From: Spiroplasma sp. NBRC 100390
GTDB taxonomy: Bacteria; Bacillota_I; Bacilli_A; Mycoplasmatales; Mycoplasmataceae
DNA length: 64,000 nt
NCBI RefSeq assembly: GCF_001886495.1
Contig: NZ_CP018022.1
Coordinates: forward strand, 310,001 to 374,000
Reading direction: 5' to 3'
The translations under genes were made by a program, and so were the position numbers. Within the stretch, counting starts at the first letter, position 1; each line of letters opens with the position of its first letter. Under the pieces are notes generated by a model, which did no database searches, was not told the DNA's origin, and saw only the letters and a program-made list of their open reading frames with translations. Shown here in pieces: positions 50,223 through 62,022 of the stretch.

Positions 50223-50948
50223 ATGGCATTACAATATAAGCGTGTTTTATTAAAATTGTCTGGCGAAGCATTAGGAAACTCTGATGATTTGTATGATTCA
50301 AAGAGAATTCATGATATCGCTAGACAAATTGTTAAATTACAAAGAGAAGGACTTCAAATTGCGATTGTTGTTGGTGGTGGCAATATTTGGCGTGGTAATC
50401 GTGCTGATAGTATTAATATGAATCCGATTAGTGCGGATTATATGGGAATGTTAGCAACCGTAATGAATGCACTAGCATTAGAAGCAGTCTTAAAAAATGA
50501 AGGAAGTGAAAATGTTGTTGTAACTTCAAAAATTCAAGTTCCAGAAGTAGCATCGCCATATTTATTTAAAAAAGCAAAAGCTGCTTTGGAAAAGGGAGCA
50601 ATTGTTATTATGGCTGGTGGAACTGGCCAACCAAAATTTACAACTGATACTGCGGCAACAATTCGGACAATTGAAATTGATGCTGATGTTATGTTAATGG
50701 CAAAGAACGGTGTTGATGGCATTTATGATAAAGATCCGCGCGAAAATTCTGATGCAATTCGATTTGATAATATTAGTTTAAATGAATTACAAGAAAAACA
50801 ATTAAAAGTGATGGACTTAACAGCATCAAGTTTAGCAATGGAAGATAATGTTAAAATTGTTGTTTTTGACATTAATGAACCAGATAATATTTATAAGGCA
50901 GCACACGGAAGTGCTCGTTCAACAGTTGTTACAGGAGGAAGAAAATAA
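50223..50948 (+). CDS. pyrH: UMP kinase
   Basis: The 241-residue hexameric amino-acid-kinase-fold enzyme makes UDP from UMP. It shows KRVLLKLSGEAL, VVGGGNIWRG, ATVMNALALE, GGTGQPKFTTDTAA and KNGVDGIYDKDP, all PyrH hallmarks. It heads the conserved pyrH-frr-uppS-cdsA-dxr-rseP-polC cluster; rpsB and tsf, which usually precede it, are absent here. It needs no TGA reading. The frr start codon directly follows its stop. Confidence 0.96.
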   Translation: MALQYKRVLLKLSGEALGNSDDLYDSKRIHDIARQIVKLQREGLQIAIVVGGGNIWRGNRADSINMNPISADYMGMLATVMNALALEAVLKNEGSENVVVTSKIQVPEVASPYLFKKAKAALEKGAIVIMAGGTGQPKFTTDTAATIRTIEIDADVMLMAKNGVDGIYDKDPRENSDAIRFDNISLNELQEKQLKVMDLTASSLAMEDNVKIVVFDINEPDNIYKAAHGSARSTVVTGGRK

Positions 50949-51497
50949 ATGTCACAAGAAATTATTAATCAAACAAAAGAAAAAATGACAAAAGTATTAG
51001 GGACATTTGAAAATGAATTAGTAAAAATTCGTACTGGTCGTGCTAATCCAAATATGTTAGCACATATTATGATTGATTATTATGGAACACTAACGCCAAT
51101 TCATCAATTAGCAAATATTATGGTTCCTGAGGCGCGCCAATTAGTAATTAAACCTTATGATCGCGGAACAATTAGTTTAATTGTTATGGCAATTAATAAG
51201 TCAGATTTAGGATTATCACCAAATTCAGAAGCAGATTTAATTCGTTTAAATATTCCTCCTTTAACAGAAGAACGTCGTAAAATGTTAGTAAAAGATATGT
51301 GAAAAGAAGTTGAACATTTTAAAATTGCAATTCGTAATGAACGCCGCGATAGTAATGAACAAATTAAAAAAGATCCCAATTTAACCGATGATGATAAAAA
51401 ATATTATGAAGGTGAAATTCAGAAATTAACAGATAATTTTATTAAACAGCTTGATGAAAAGGGGACATTAAAGGAAAAAGAACTAATGGAAGTATAA
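50949..51497 (+). CDS. frr: Ribosome recycling factor
   Basis: The 182-residue factor separates ribosomal subunits after termination together with EF-G. The RTGRANPNML segment, YYGTLTPI, PYDRGT, RLNIPPLTEERRK and RNERRDSNEQIKK are all in place. One TGA-Trp (51300) splits the C-terminal third. The gene abuts pyrH (TAA-ATG), with an AGGAGGAAG site inside pyrH. Confidence 0.95.
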
Positions 51498-51521
51498 ACT
51501 TTCATTTTTTATTATGCCAGA

Positions 51522-51527
51522 TATAAT
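51522..51527 (+). promoter_or_regulatory. Probable -10 box before uppS
   Basis: TATAAT in the 67-bp gap between frr and uppS, followed by an ACAAGGA site at 51556-51562; suggests an internal promoter. Confidence 0.4.
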
Positions 51528-51564
51528 AAATAATAGACAAAACAAGAAAGAGAGAACAAGGAAT

Positions 51565-52260
51565 ATGAATGTACCACAACATATTGCAATTATTTTAGAT
51601 GGCAATGGTCGTTGAGCAACAAAACAAAGTTTAAAGCGAACAGCTGGTCATGAAGAGGGAGCAAAACGAATTAAAGAAGTTGCTTTAAAAGCAAATGCAT
51701 TAGGAGTTAAATATTTAACACTTTATTGTTTTTCAACAGAGAATTGAAAGCGTAATAAAAAGGAAGTTGCTTATTTGATGGAAATGCCAGAACGATTATT
51801 AAATAATAAAGAAGTAAGTAATTTTAAAAATAAAAATATTGTTTTAAACCATATTGGTCGTAAAACAAAAATGCCAGCAAAAACGTTAGATGCTATTAAT
51901 GACGCTATTAAGCAAACGAAGGATAACAATGGTTTAGTATTAACCTTTGCCTTTGATTATGGGGCAATTGAAGAAATTGTCACTGCTATTAACGAAATGT
52001 TAGCAGCGCAATTGTCTGAAGTTGATGAGAAAACTTTGTTTAATTATTTATATACTAAAAATCTACCAGCTGTTGATTTAATGATTCGTTGTGGTGGTGA
52101 ACAACGCTTAAGTAATTTTTTACTGTTGCAAAATCGTTATGCTGAGTTATATTTTACTGATAAATTTTGGCCAGAATTTGATGAAAATGCTTTGTTAACA
52201 GCAATATTAGATTATAATAATAGAAATAGAAGATTTGGAGGGGTTAAAAGTGATGAATAA
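51565..52260 (+). CDS. uppS: Undecaprenyl (polyprenyl) diphosphate synthase, cis type
   Basis: The 231-residue cis-prenyltransferase extends farnesyl diphosphate with isopentenyl diphosphate. The catalytic start IAIILDGNGRWA (Asp and the HDGNGRWA-like motif), the GAKRIKEV helix, LYCFSTENWKR and the C-terminal RCGGEQRLSNFLLLQNRYAELYF (RxSgFllWQsxYsE-like) fit UppS. A wall-less organism does not need undecaprenyl phosphate for peptidoglycan, so the product probably serves glycolipid or surface-glycan assembly, or is a shorter polyprenol. The 3' end overlaps cdsA by 8 nt. Confidence 0.92.
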
Positions 52261-53347
52261 TAAGCAAGATAATGTTCTTGTTGATGAAACAAATGCACCA
52301 TCAGATACAAATGGTAATAATATTACCGAAACAAAGAAAGTGGAACAAAAAAAAGGAATGTTTCAAAAAAAATATGTTGCACGACATATTACATTTTATG
52401 TTTTATTAATTTTTTTGGGATTATATTTATTTACTGGGGCAATTGCAACAGAATGACAAGGTAAAGTTGCTCATATTGATATTGCTGATTATGTTTTTAT
52501 TGGCATTAATGTCGTAATTTTGGGGTTAGTTAACTATGAGATTTTACGGTTAGTGGGGGGAACAAAGTGACCAATTTATACTCAAGTTATTACTTATTTA
52601 TTAATGGTGTTTTTATTTTTATTTCCAGTTGAATCTGTTGCGGAAAATTATGGTGGAATCGGTGCTATTAATTATCCGTTTTATACTTTATTAAATTGAA
52701 ATTGGTTGAAACCATGAATTATTTTTGTTATCTATTTATGTGCGATTTTAGTATATTATTGCTTAGTTTTTAGTTCAAAAGAAATTACCTTTGGTAAAAT
52801 GACTTTAGTATTGATTTTTACGTTATATTTAATTTTTGCTTTTAAAGCAATGAATAAATTTATGTTAAATCCTGATTATGGTTGAAGCAGTGTTGTTTGA
52901 TTAGCTTTAATTATTATTTTAACTGATACTTTTGCTTTTGTGGGAGGGGTTAGTTATGGAAAACACAAATTAGCACCAAATGTTTCACCAAACAAAACTT
53001 GAGAAGGAGCTGCGACAGGAACAATAATGGCGGCTGGAATTGCTATTACTTATGCTGTTTTAATGTTCAATTTAAACGAAAATGAAAAACACTGAGTTTT
53101 TAATTTCTTTTCAAATGATAATGATAAACATGTAATGCGTTATGTTATTTATGTTTTATTAGCTTTTGTGTTAAGTATTTTATCACAATTAGGTGATTTA
53201 TCGTTTTCATGAATTAAACGTCGTTATGATATTAAAGATTTTAGTAATTTATTACCTGGCCATGGTGGGTTGCTAGATCGTTTGGATTCATTTTCGTTAG
53301 TATTTTTTGTAATGTTTATTATTTCAAATGTGGCATTGCAACGCTAA
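52253..53347 (+). CDS. cdsA: Phosphatidate cytidylyltransferase
   Basis: The 364-residue membrane enzyme forms CDP-diacylglycerol, the precursor of phosphatidylglycerol and cardiolipin. A ~45-residue polar N-terminus precedes about eight TM segments. The C-terminal signature [21 protein letters not shown]...DRLDS (the metal-binding motif of CdsA) is intact, and the earlier DTFAFVGG...[17 protein letters not shown] region is also diagnostic. ATG 52253 follows GGAGGGG with normal spacing (GTG 52250 is possible). Translation is coupled to uppS by overlap. Confidence 0.94.
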
Positions 53348-53350
53348 TTA

Positions 53351-54499
53351 ATGATGCGAGAACTTATTATTTTTGGGGCTTCAGGGAGCATTGGGCAACA
53401 AGCCTTACAGATTATAAAAACCAATCCAAATGATTTTATCCTTAGGGCGATTAGCGTCTATCATAATGTGACCGTTCTTGATGAAATATTACCAACATCA
53501 CCAACAATTAAGATGGTTCATGTTGCTGATGCAACACAACAAGCAGCATTTACTGTTAAGTATCCAACAATTACTTTTGTTACTGAAGAAGCGGGTTTTG
53601 ATCAAATTTTAACAACATTCCCATCAGCAATGGTTCTTAATGCTATTGGGGGGTTTGCAGGATTGTACCCAACTTTGCAAACATTGCAAGGATATCACCG
53701 TACCTTATTATTGGCAAATAAAGAATCACTAGTATTAGCGGGTGATTTAATTAATAACTTATTAGAAGAACATCAAAATCAGTTGTTTCCAATTGATTCT
53801 GAGCATTGTGCAATTTTTCAATGTTTAGAGCAAGATAATCCGGTGCAAGAGATTATTTTAACTGCTTCAGGAGGAATGTTTGCTGATAAAACATTAGCTC
53901 AATTAACAACAATTGATGAAAGCCAAGCTTTGTGTCATCCAAACTGACAAATGGGACAAAATATTACCATTGATTCTTCAACAATGGTTAATAAAGCTTT
54001 TGAAGTTATTGAAGCATATCATTTATTTAAAACAAAAAATATTACTGTTGTGTTGCATCCCCAATCAATTTTGCATTCAGCGGTGCAGTATGAAGATTAC
54101 TCAATTTTAGCACAGTTATCACCACCATCAATGATTCAAGTTTTAAATTATTTTTTCTATTATCCGCTGCGGAAAAAAAATCCTTTATTAAAACCATTAG
54201 ATTTTAGTGATTTAATTACTTTAACATTTCAAAAAGCAGATTTATCACGATGAAAGGCGCTAAAATTAGCTTATCGTTGTTTGAATGAAAACAACGCTTT
54301 GGCTGTTGCTTTTCATACAGCAAATGAACAGTTACGAGCGTTATTCTTAGCGGGAAAAATTAAATTTTATCAAATTGTTGATTATATTGAGTTTTTTATG
54401 GATAAAATTAAGCCACAAAAACTATCTAATTATCAGCAAATAAAACAATTAAATGATACTATTAAAAGAGAAATTATTAATTATTTTTCCGAAAAATAA
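53351..54499 (+). CDS. dxr: 1-deoxy-D-xylulose 5-phosphate reductoisomerase
   Basis: The 382-residue enzyme makes 2-C-methylerythritol 4-phosphate, the committed step of the MEP isoprenoid pathway. NADPH motif GASGSIGQQ (residues ~8-16), LANKESLV, the metal and substrate motifs PIDSEHCAIFQ, LTASGGMF and [27 protein letters not shown] region, and the ILHSAV loop are present. Two ATGs stand in tandem at 53351/53354 with no clear ribosome site, so re-initiation after cdsA (3-bp gap) is likely. MEP genes are missing from many mycoplasmas, so its retention beside uppS indicates home-made isoprenoids. Confidence 0.94.
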
Positions 54500-54534
54500 T
54501 GTTATGAAAAGGTAAGTTAGGAGTTAGTCGATAA

Positions 54535-55887
54535 ATGTCAGCGGGAATGATAGTTTTAGGATTTGTAATTGGCATTATAATTTTATTAATGCTAGTTACA
54601 GTTCATGAATTTGCCCATTTTGTTATTGCAAAATTATCGGGAGCATATGTTTATGAGTTTGCAATTGGGTTTGGCCCAAAGATTTTTTCTTGAGGGAAAA
54701 AAGAAACGCGTTATTCGATTCGAATTTTTCCTTTTGGTGGTTATGTGTATATTGCCAGTGAATTAGTTGATGCTCCAAAAGGGCGCGAAGAAGAGGAAGT
54801 TCCAAAAGAACGAAAAATGGAGAACATTGCTAAATGAAAACGATTAATTTTTATTGTGGCGGGAGCTTTAATGAATTTTTTTATTGCTGTTTTCATTTTT
54901 ACAACAACTTTTGCTGCTTTAAATGCCAAACCATCAGATATGACATATTGAGGAGCAAAATATGATGTTGGAGGAGCAGCATATAATGCTCTAAAAACAA
55001 GTAAAGAACCAATTGGACAGGATATTGTTATTTTAAATTATTGATTAGGTTCGAATCAAACCACTCTTAAAGTGGCACAAAATTATTATCGTGATCATGA
55101 AAAGGATGATGAAAAATATAATGAAGCTAATAAGATTTTAGTTAGTCATCTTGGAACTATTAATAATATTCCAAATTATCAAACAACAGTTTATAATTTT
55201 ATTAATAATTTAAAAAAACAATATAATCAAAGCGATGAACATCAGCGCGCTAATTTTATTACATTAGATTTTGTTCGGGTGAACAATAAAAAAGAGGTAA
55301 CAACCGATTCAAATAATCGATTGTTTCAAACTGAACCAGTTGAATTAAAAATAACTGGCAGTACTTATACCGTTGGGATTCGTGCACCTGATCGCCAGTT
55401 TGCTACAACAGCACAGGCTTATGGTTATGGTTGACGTGAAACCTTTACTGAATCAGTAACAATTTTAAAATCATTTGGTTTATTATTTACTGGTCAATGA
55501 GGACAATTATCAGGACCAGTTGGAATTGCAAAAACAGTTTCTTCAATTTTAACGGAAGGACCGGCATTATTTTTTATGTATGTCGCAATGTTATCAGCAA
55601 ACTTATTTGTTTTAAATTTAATTCCGATTCCACCATTGGATGGATACAAATTCTTAGAAACATTAATTGAAGGAATTGTTGGTGGTGGGAAACGTCTCAA
55701 AGGACGTTTCCAAATTTGAAAACAGCGTCATAATCCAGCACAGCAAAAATTATTATTAGAAGAATATCAGGTAAAAGAACAAAATTGGCAGCTTCCGCAC
55801 AAGGCAAAAATTATTATTAATGTCACGGGGGCAGTGCTCTTTATTTTATTATTTATTGGAATAACAATTAAAGATGTCTTTTTTTAA
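54535..55887 (+). CDS. rseP: Site-2 membrane metalloprotease RseP/RasP
   Basis: The 450-residue zinc protease cuts within membranes and clears signal-peptide remnants. The HEFAH (HExxH) motif lies in the first TM region (residues ~29-33), with GFGPKIFSW and FPFGGYV behind it, and the third zinc ligand is in [13 protein letters not shown]. The central PDZ-like region has family-typical weak conservation, and about 60 extra residues stand before the last TM. TTAGGAG at 54516-54522 precedes the ATG by 12 bases. In Bacillus proS lies between rasP and polC; here it is missing. Confidence 0.93.
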
Positions 55888-55914
55888 AGAAGAGAGATAG
55901 ATGAGGGATGGCAA

Positions 55915-58900
55915 ATGGATCAACAATTGGTAAAACTATTTACAGTTAACAACTTAGAATTTCCTGATAATTATTTTGCTGATGCAAAAATTATTAAAAG
56001 CGAGTATAGTACAGGAGAATCGTTTTTTCGTGTTATTATTGAAATTAATGATTTTTTGCCAACTGATGTTTTATTAAAATTAGAAACAACGTTATTAGCA
56101 AACCCAACATTACCAACGAAAGTTTCGTTCCTAGTACGGAATAAAAATTATCAATTAGAAACTATTTTTACTTATTTAGAATATATTCGTTTTAATAAAT
56201 CAGAATTAAAAAATAGTTTTTTTAGTAAATTACCACCATCACGTTTTATGTTAGTAGATAATATTTTAAAAATTACAGTTCATTCAGATAGTGAAAAAAA
56301 ACTTGTTAGTGAACATTGTCATTATTATGAAAACAAATTACGTCGTTATGGGTTTCATAATTTACGATTAGATTTAATAGTCGATTTACAAGAAAATAAT
56401 ATTTTAGAAATTAATGAACAAGAATTAATAAAATACCAAGAAAATCAGCAGAAAAATGAAAGTTTAATGTTAAAACCAGCAATTACAACAAAGCAGGCAC
56501 GGAATGGAACTAATAATTATGTAAAAGGAAAAATGGGACAAGTAAGTTACGAACGTCTTGCTGATATTGACCAAGATGCGCCAAATGTCACAATTTATGG
56601 GAAAATTGTTAATAAGGATCGACAATTAATTTCCACTAAAAAATTTATTTATACAATTACGATAACTGATTATAGCGATACTATTGCTGGAAAGTTTTTT
56701 ACCCGCACTGAACAAGCAGATGATTTTTTTGAAGAGCTAAAAATTGATGAATGAGTTAGCATTTTTGGTGATATTCGTTATGATACTTATGCTAATGAAC
56801 AAATGCTTTTTATTAAAAAAATTGAGCGATTAGATCGCGAGGACTTATATCGTGAAGATAATGCGGATGAAAAGCGTGTTGAATTACATTTACATACTAA
56901 AATGAGTGCAATGGATGGCGTTGTTAATATTCCTGCCCTTTTTAAAACATTACAACATTGAAAGCATTCGGCAATTGCTTTTACTGATCACTTAAATGCC
57001 CAAGCTTACCCCGAAATTTATAATATTAATATGAAATATCCTGATATTAAAGTTATTTATGGGGTGGAAGCTGACATGCTGGATGATAAAGTTTGATATG
57101 TTAAAAATCCTCATCATCATGATTTACGGACAGCAAAATATGTTATTTTTGACTTGGAAACAACTGGTTTGAGTAGTAGTTATGATGAGATTATTGAGTT
57201 TGGAGCAGTTATTATGGATGGGATTAGTGGTGAACGAAAAATTATTAATCACTTATTTAAACCAACAATTAAATTGTCTTCATTTACAACCGAATTAACC
57301 GGAATTACTGATGAATTATTAGCTGATAAACCAACTTTTATTGAATCAATTGACCAAATTTTAGAATATTTTAAAGATGCAATTTTGATTGCCCATAATG
57401 CAGAATTTGACTTAGGTTTTATTCAATCATGGTTAGAAAAAGCCGGTCGTTCTAAAATTAATAATACTGTTATTGATACCTTGCAAATATCAAGGATTTT
57501 AGAACCAACGTTAAAGAACTACCGTTTAGGAACGATTGCACGTTGTTATAATGTTATTTATAATGAAGAAGTAGCGCACCGTGGAGATTATGATGCGATT
57601 GTTTTAACTGATGTTTATGAACACCAGTTACGCAAAATGATTAATGTTTATGGGGTTGAATTTGATGATGATATTGATCAAATTCATAATTCTGCTGTTT
57701 ATAAAAAGTTACGACCAAAACATATGACAATTCTTGCCAAAAATCAACAAGGATTATTGGAATTATTTAAATTAATTACAGCGGCACATACAACCTATTT
57801 TTATTCGTCACCAAAATTATTACGCAGTGTAATTAATGAACATCGTGCTAATTTGTTAATTGGTTCATCGTGTGTTAATGGTGATGTTTTTGAAGTAGCA
57901 AGGAACAAAGATCTTAGTGAGTTAACAGAAGTTATTAGCTTTTATGATTATATTGAAATTCAACCCCCAAGTGTTTATAAACACTTGGTTCAAATGGGTG
58001 ATTTATCAGAGGACCGGTTGTTAACAGTTATTAAAGATATTATTTATGCTGCAAAAAAATTAAATAAATTAGTTGTTGCAACTGGTGATGTTCATTATCT
58101 TAATCCAGAAGATAAAATTTTTCGTGAGGTTTATATTAATGCGAAAGGAATTGGGGGAAGACCGCATCCATTGTATGATTATAAACAACGGGTGACTGAT
58201 TACCCTGATCAATTTTTACGAACAACAACGGAAATGTTGCATGAGTTTAAATTTTTAAATGATGATGCATTAATTCACGAAATTGTTGTTACAAATCCAA
58301 ATCTTATTGCAAACCAAATTGAAAAAGTTGAAATTATTAAGGATAAATTATACACTCCCAAAATTGATGGCAGTGATGAACTTTTAAGAGAATTATGTTA
58401 TCAAAATGCTTATAAGATTTATGGAAATCCATTGCCAGAAATTGTTGCAAAACGGTTAGAACGAGAATTAAGTGCAATTATTAAACATGGCTTTGCCGTT
58501 ATTTATTGAATTGCTCATAAATTAGTTGATAAATCATTACAAGATGGTTATTTAGTTGGATCGCGAGGAAGTGTTGGGAGTAGTTTTGTTGCAACAATGA
58601 GTAATATTACGGAAGTGAATCCCTTGCAGCCACATTATTTATGTTCAAATTGTAGTTATAGTGAGTTTATTGTTGATGGGTCAGTAAAATGTGGTTATGA
58701 TTTACCATCACGTAATTGTCCAAAGTGTCAACAACCATTAAAAGGAGAGGGCCATGACATTCCTTTTGAAACATTTTTAGGATTTGAAGCAGATAAAGTT
58801 CCTGATATTGACTTAAACTTTTCTGGTGAATATCAACCAATTGCCCATGATTTTACGAAAGAAATGTTTGGAGAGCGGAATGTTTATCGTGCTGGTACAA

Positions 58901-60273
58901 TTTCAACTGTGGCAGAAAAAACTGCTTATGGATATGTTAAAGGTTATTTTGAAAATAAGAATACCTTGCATTTAAAACGCCGGGCTGAATTAGAACGAAT
59001 TGCCAAGGGGTGTGAAGGAGTTAAACGAACAACGGGGCAACATCCAGGGGGAATTGTTGTTATTCCAAAAGAATATCAAGTTGAAGAATTTACGCCTGTT
59101 AATTTTCCTGCTGATGATATCAAATCAAATTGATTGACAACACACTTTGATTTCCACGCTATTCACGATAATGTTTTAAAATTAGATATTTTAGGGCATG
59201 TTGATCCAACAGCATTACGAATGTTAGAAGATTTAACAGGAATTAATCCAAAAACAATTCCAACCAATGACGAAGCAGTGTTAAGTCTTTTTCGTAGTCT
59301 AGATGTTTTAAAAATTAAACCAGAAGATATTAATGGTGAAAAAACAGGAGCAATTGGAATTCCGGAGTTTGGGACTTTTTTTGTTCGGAAAATGTTATTA
59401 GATACTAAACCAACGTCTTTTGCTGATTTAGTTCAAATTTCAGGATTATCACATGGAACAGATGTTTGAATTGGTAATGCACAAGATCTAATTCGAAATC
59501 AAAATATTCGAATTTCTGATGTTATTGGGTGTCGTGATGATATTATGGTTAACTTAATTTATAAAGGATTACCAGCGCAAAGTGCTTTTAAAATTATGGA
59601 AGATGTTCGGAAGGGAAAAGGGTTAACTTCAGAACAAGAGCAATTAATGCGAGAAAATAATGTTGAACAATGATATATTGATTCATGTAATAAGATTAAA
59701 TATATGTTTCCTAAAGCACATGCAACAGCTTATGTTTTAATGGCATGACGAGTGGCGTGGTTTAAAATAAATTATCCTGTTGAATATTATGCAACATTCT
59801 TTTCAACCAGAACTGATGTTTTTGATATTAAAACAATTTTAAAAGGAGCAGAAACAATTAAACAAGTTTTACGCGATATTCAAGTTCGTTTGGATAATAA
59901 AGATTTTAATGCACCAAATAAACCATCGCAAAAAGAAAAGGATTTGATTCCCGTTTATGAAATTGCGTTAGAAATGTACGCTCGGGGTATTAAAATGAGT
60001 AATATTGATTTAAAAACAAGTATGAATAAAAACTTTACCGTTGTTGAAAATGATAATAATGAAAAAATTATTTTACCACCATTTTCAGCGATTGATGGTT
60101 TAGGGGGTGCTGTTGGAGATAGTATCATTAATGCTCGGAAAGAAAAACCTTTCTTATCAATTACTGATTTGCAAAAACGAACAAATATCACAAAAGCGCA
60201 TTTAGAATCTTTTGAAGAACTTGGAATTTTAAAAGATTTATCATTAGATGATCAAATTGCATTTGAATTTTAA
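55915..60273 (+). CDS. polC: DNA polymerase III PolC
   Basis: The 1452-residue Gram-positive replicase. In order: an N-terminal domain, an OB fold (~210-310), the PHP domain ([13 protein letters not shown] from ~324), an inserted 3'-5' proofreading exonuclease starting with [10 protein letters not shown] at ~412, the Cys4 zinc segment CSNC...CPKC (~910-945), and the catalytic palm with PDIDLNFSG (around residue 964). The fingers ([33 protein letters not shown]) and the C-terminal helix-hairpin-helix follow. The length matches other PolC proteins. Five or more TGA-Trp codons split it. The ATG at 55915 follows a GAGGG stretch at normal distance. Confidence 0.96.
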
Positions 60274-60331
60274 AATAATAATCTTTTACCTTATTTTCCT
60301 TTATAATTAAATTAATTACGAGGTGATAAAA

Positions 60332-61225
60332 ATGACAATTAAATCGGGATTTGTGGCAATTGTTGGCCGCCCGAATGTTGGAAAGTCAACATTATTAAAT
60401 ACAATTTTAAATAATAAAGTGGCAATTGTTACTGCGAAAGCTCAAACAACACGTAATCGAATTCAAGGGATTTATAATGACAATGAAGCACAAATTGTTT
60501 TTATGGATACACCAGGAATTCATAAAGCACATCATGAAATGGGGAAATTTATGAATAAAGTTGCTTTATCCACGACAAAAGCAGCGGATGTTATTTTATT
60601 TTTAGCACCCGTCAATGAGCATATTGGCGATAATGATCGCTATATTATTAAAGCACTAGAAGAACGAGGGGTTCCCATTATTTTAGTTGTTACTAAAATT
60701 GATTTAGTATCAAAAGGGGATTTAATGGTTAAAATTGCGGAATGAGAAAAGGTTCATAATTTTACTGCTGTAATTCCAATCTCAGCGTTAAAACATGAAA
60801 ATGTTCCTAAGTTGCTAACATTATTAAAAGATCATTTAACAGAGGGACCACAATATTATCCTGATGACATGTTAACTGACCAGCCTGAAAAGTTTTTAAT
60901 TCGTGAAATTATTCGAGAAAAAATTTTACTTTTAACTGAAGATGAAATTCCGCATAGTGTAGCAATTTTAATTGATAAGGTTGACGAACAACGAACATTG
61001 TTAAAAATTATGGCCTCAATTTGTGTTGAACGTGATTCTCAAAAGGGGATTGTGATTGGCAAAAATGGACGACTAATTAAGGAAATTGGCACTCAAGCTC
61101 GTTTAGAATTAGAACAAATTTTAGGAACAAAAATATTTTTAGAGTTATTTGTCAAAGTGGTTGAAAAATGACGTGATAAACCATCAATGATTGCTCGTTT
61201 AGGATATAACAAAGAAAGTTACTAA
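60332..61225 (+). CDS. era: Ribosome-maturation GTPase Era
   Basis: The 297-residue protein has a GTPase domain (GRPNVGKST at 12-20, switch AQTTRNRIQG, DTPGIHK, TKIDLV) and a C-terminal KH domain (GIVIGKNGRLIKEIG) that binds the 3' end of 16S rRNA. I chose ATG 60332, exactly behind GAGGTG, over GTG 60323. The true end is TAA at 61225 after a TGA-Trp at 61169. Era-recO-glyQS-dnaG repeats the Bacillus order. Confidence 0.95.
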
Positions 61226-61231
61226 GTAATA

Positions 61232-61975
61232 ATGACAACAAAAGTTACTGGGATCGTTATTAATAAGCAAAGTTATGATGATGATAGTGAAATTATAACG
61301 GTTTTTACTAAAGAGTTAGGAAAATTAGCTTTTTTTGCTCCGGGTGTTCGGAAAATTACTTCAAAGAATCAATATGCGGTGCAGTTATTAGCAACTAGTG
61401 AATTTGAAATATTTTTATCATATCAAACAAGTAAACTAAGTAAGTTAAAAACAGGGAATTTGTTAATAACGCGAATTAAATTAACACAAAATTATGATGA
61501 TTACTTATTAGCAACATTGCTTTGTGAGATTACTGAACAAGCTGTTGAGGAGCGGTTTTCTGATTTAAAATTATATGATTTATTATCAACAGCATTAAAT
61601 AATTTACTTGCTTGAGAAGATAATTTAACTGTTGTGATTGTTTTTATGTTCCAGGTTTTAAAATGGTATGGCTTACAATGGAATTTAACAATGTGTAAAC
61701 GTTGCGGTGGAAAAAGTAATATTAAAACAATTAGTTTCATTGAAGAAGGATATATTTGTAAAAACTGTTATTTACCAACGGATTATCTTTTTTCAATTGA
61801 ATTAGTTAAAATTTTTAGTATGACATCCCTAGATAATTTTTATTTTCATAATAAAATTAATGTCAAAGAAATGATCGTTTTATTTAAAATGCTATGTGAG
61901 TATTATTTAACGAAAGTTGGGATTTTTTCTTATAGTATTTATGAAATGCAGAAAAAATCAATTTATTTTAAATAA
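61232..61975 (+). CDS. recO: DNA repair protein RecO
   Basis: The 247-residue protein helps RecA load on single-stranded DNA. It has the N-terminal OB fold (TGIVINKQSYDDDSEIITVFT, LAFFAPGVRK) and a zinc knuckle CKRC...CKNC in the C-terminal helical part (~150-180). It begins six bases after era without an obvious ribosome site, so coupling is likely. One TGA-Trp splits it. Confidence 0.9.
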
Positions 61976-61983
61976 TAACATAG

Positions 61984-61989
61984 TATAAT
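61984..61989 (+). promoter_or_regulatory. Probable -10 box of glyQS
   Basis: TATAAT 34 bases before the glyQS ATG, with AAAAAGGAG at 62006-62014. The leader is too short for a T-box. Confidence 0.5.
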
Positions 61990-62022
61990 TGAGGGTAGAG
62001 AAATAAAAAGGAGTTATATTTA

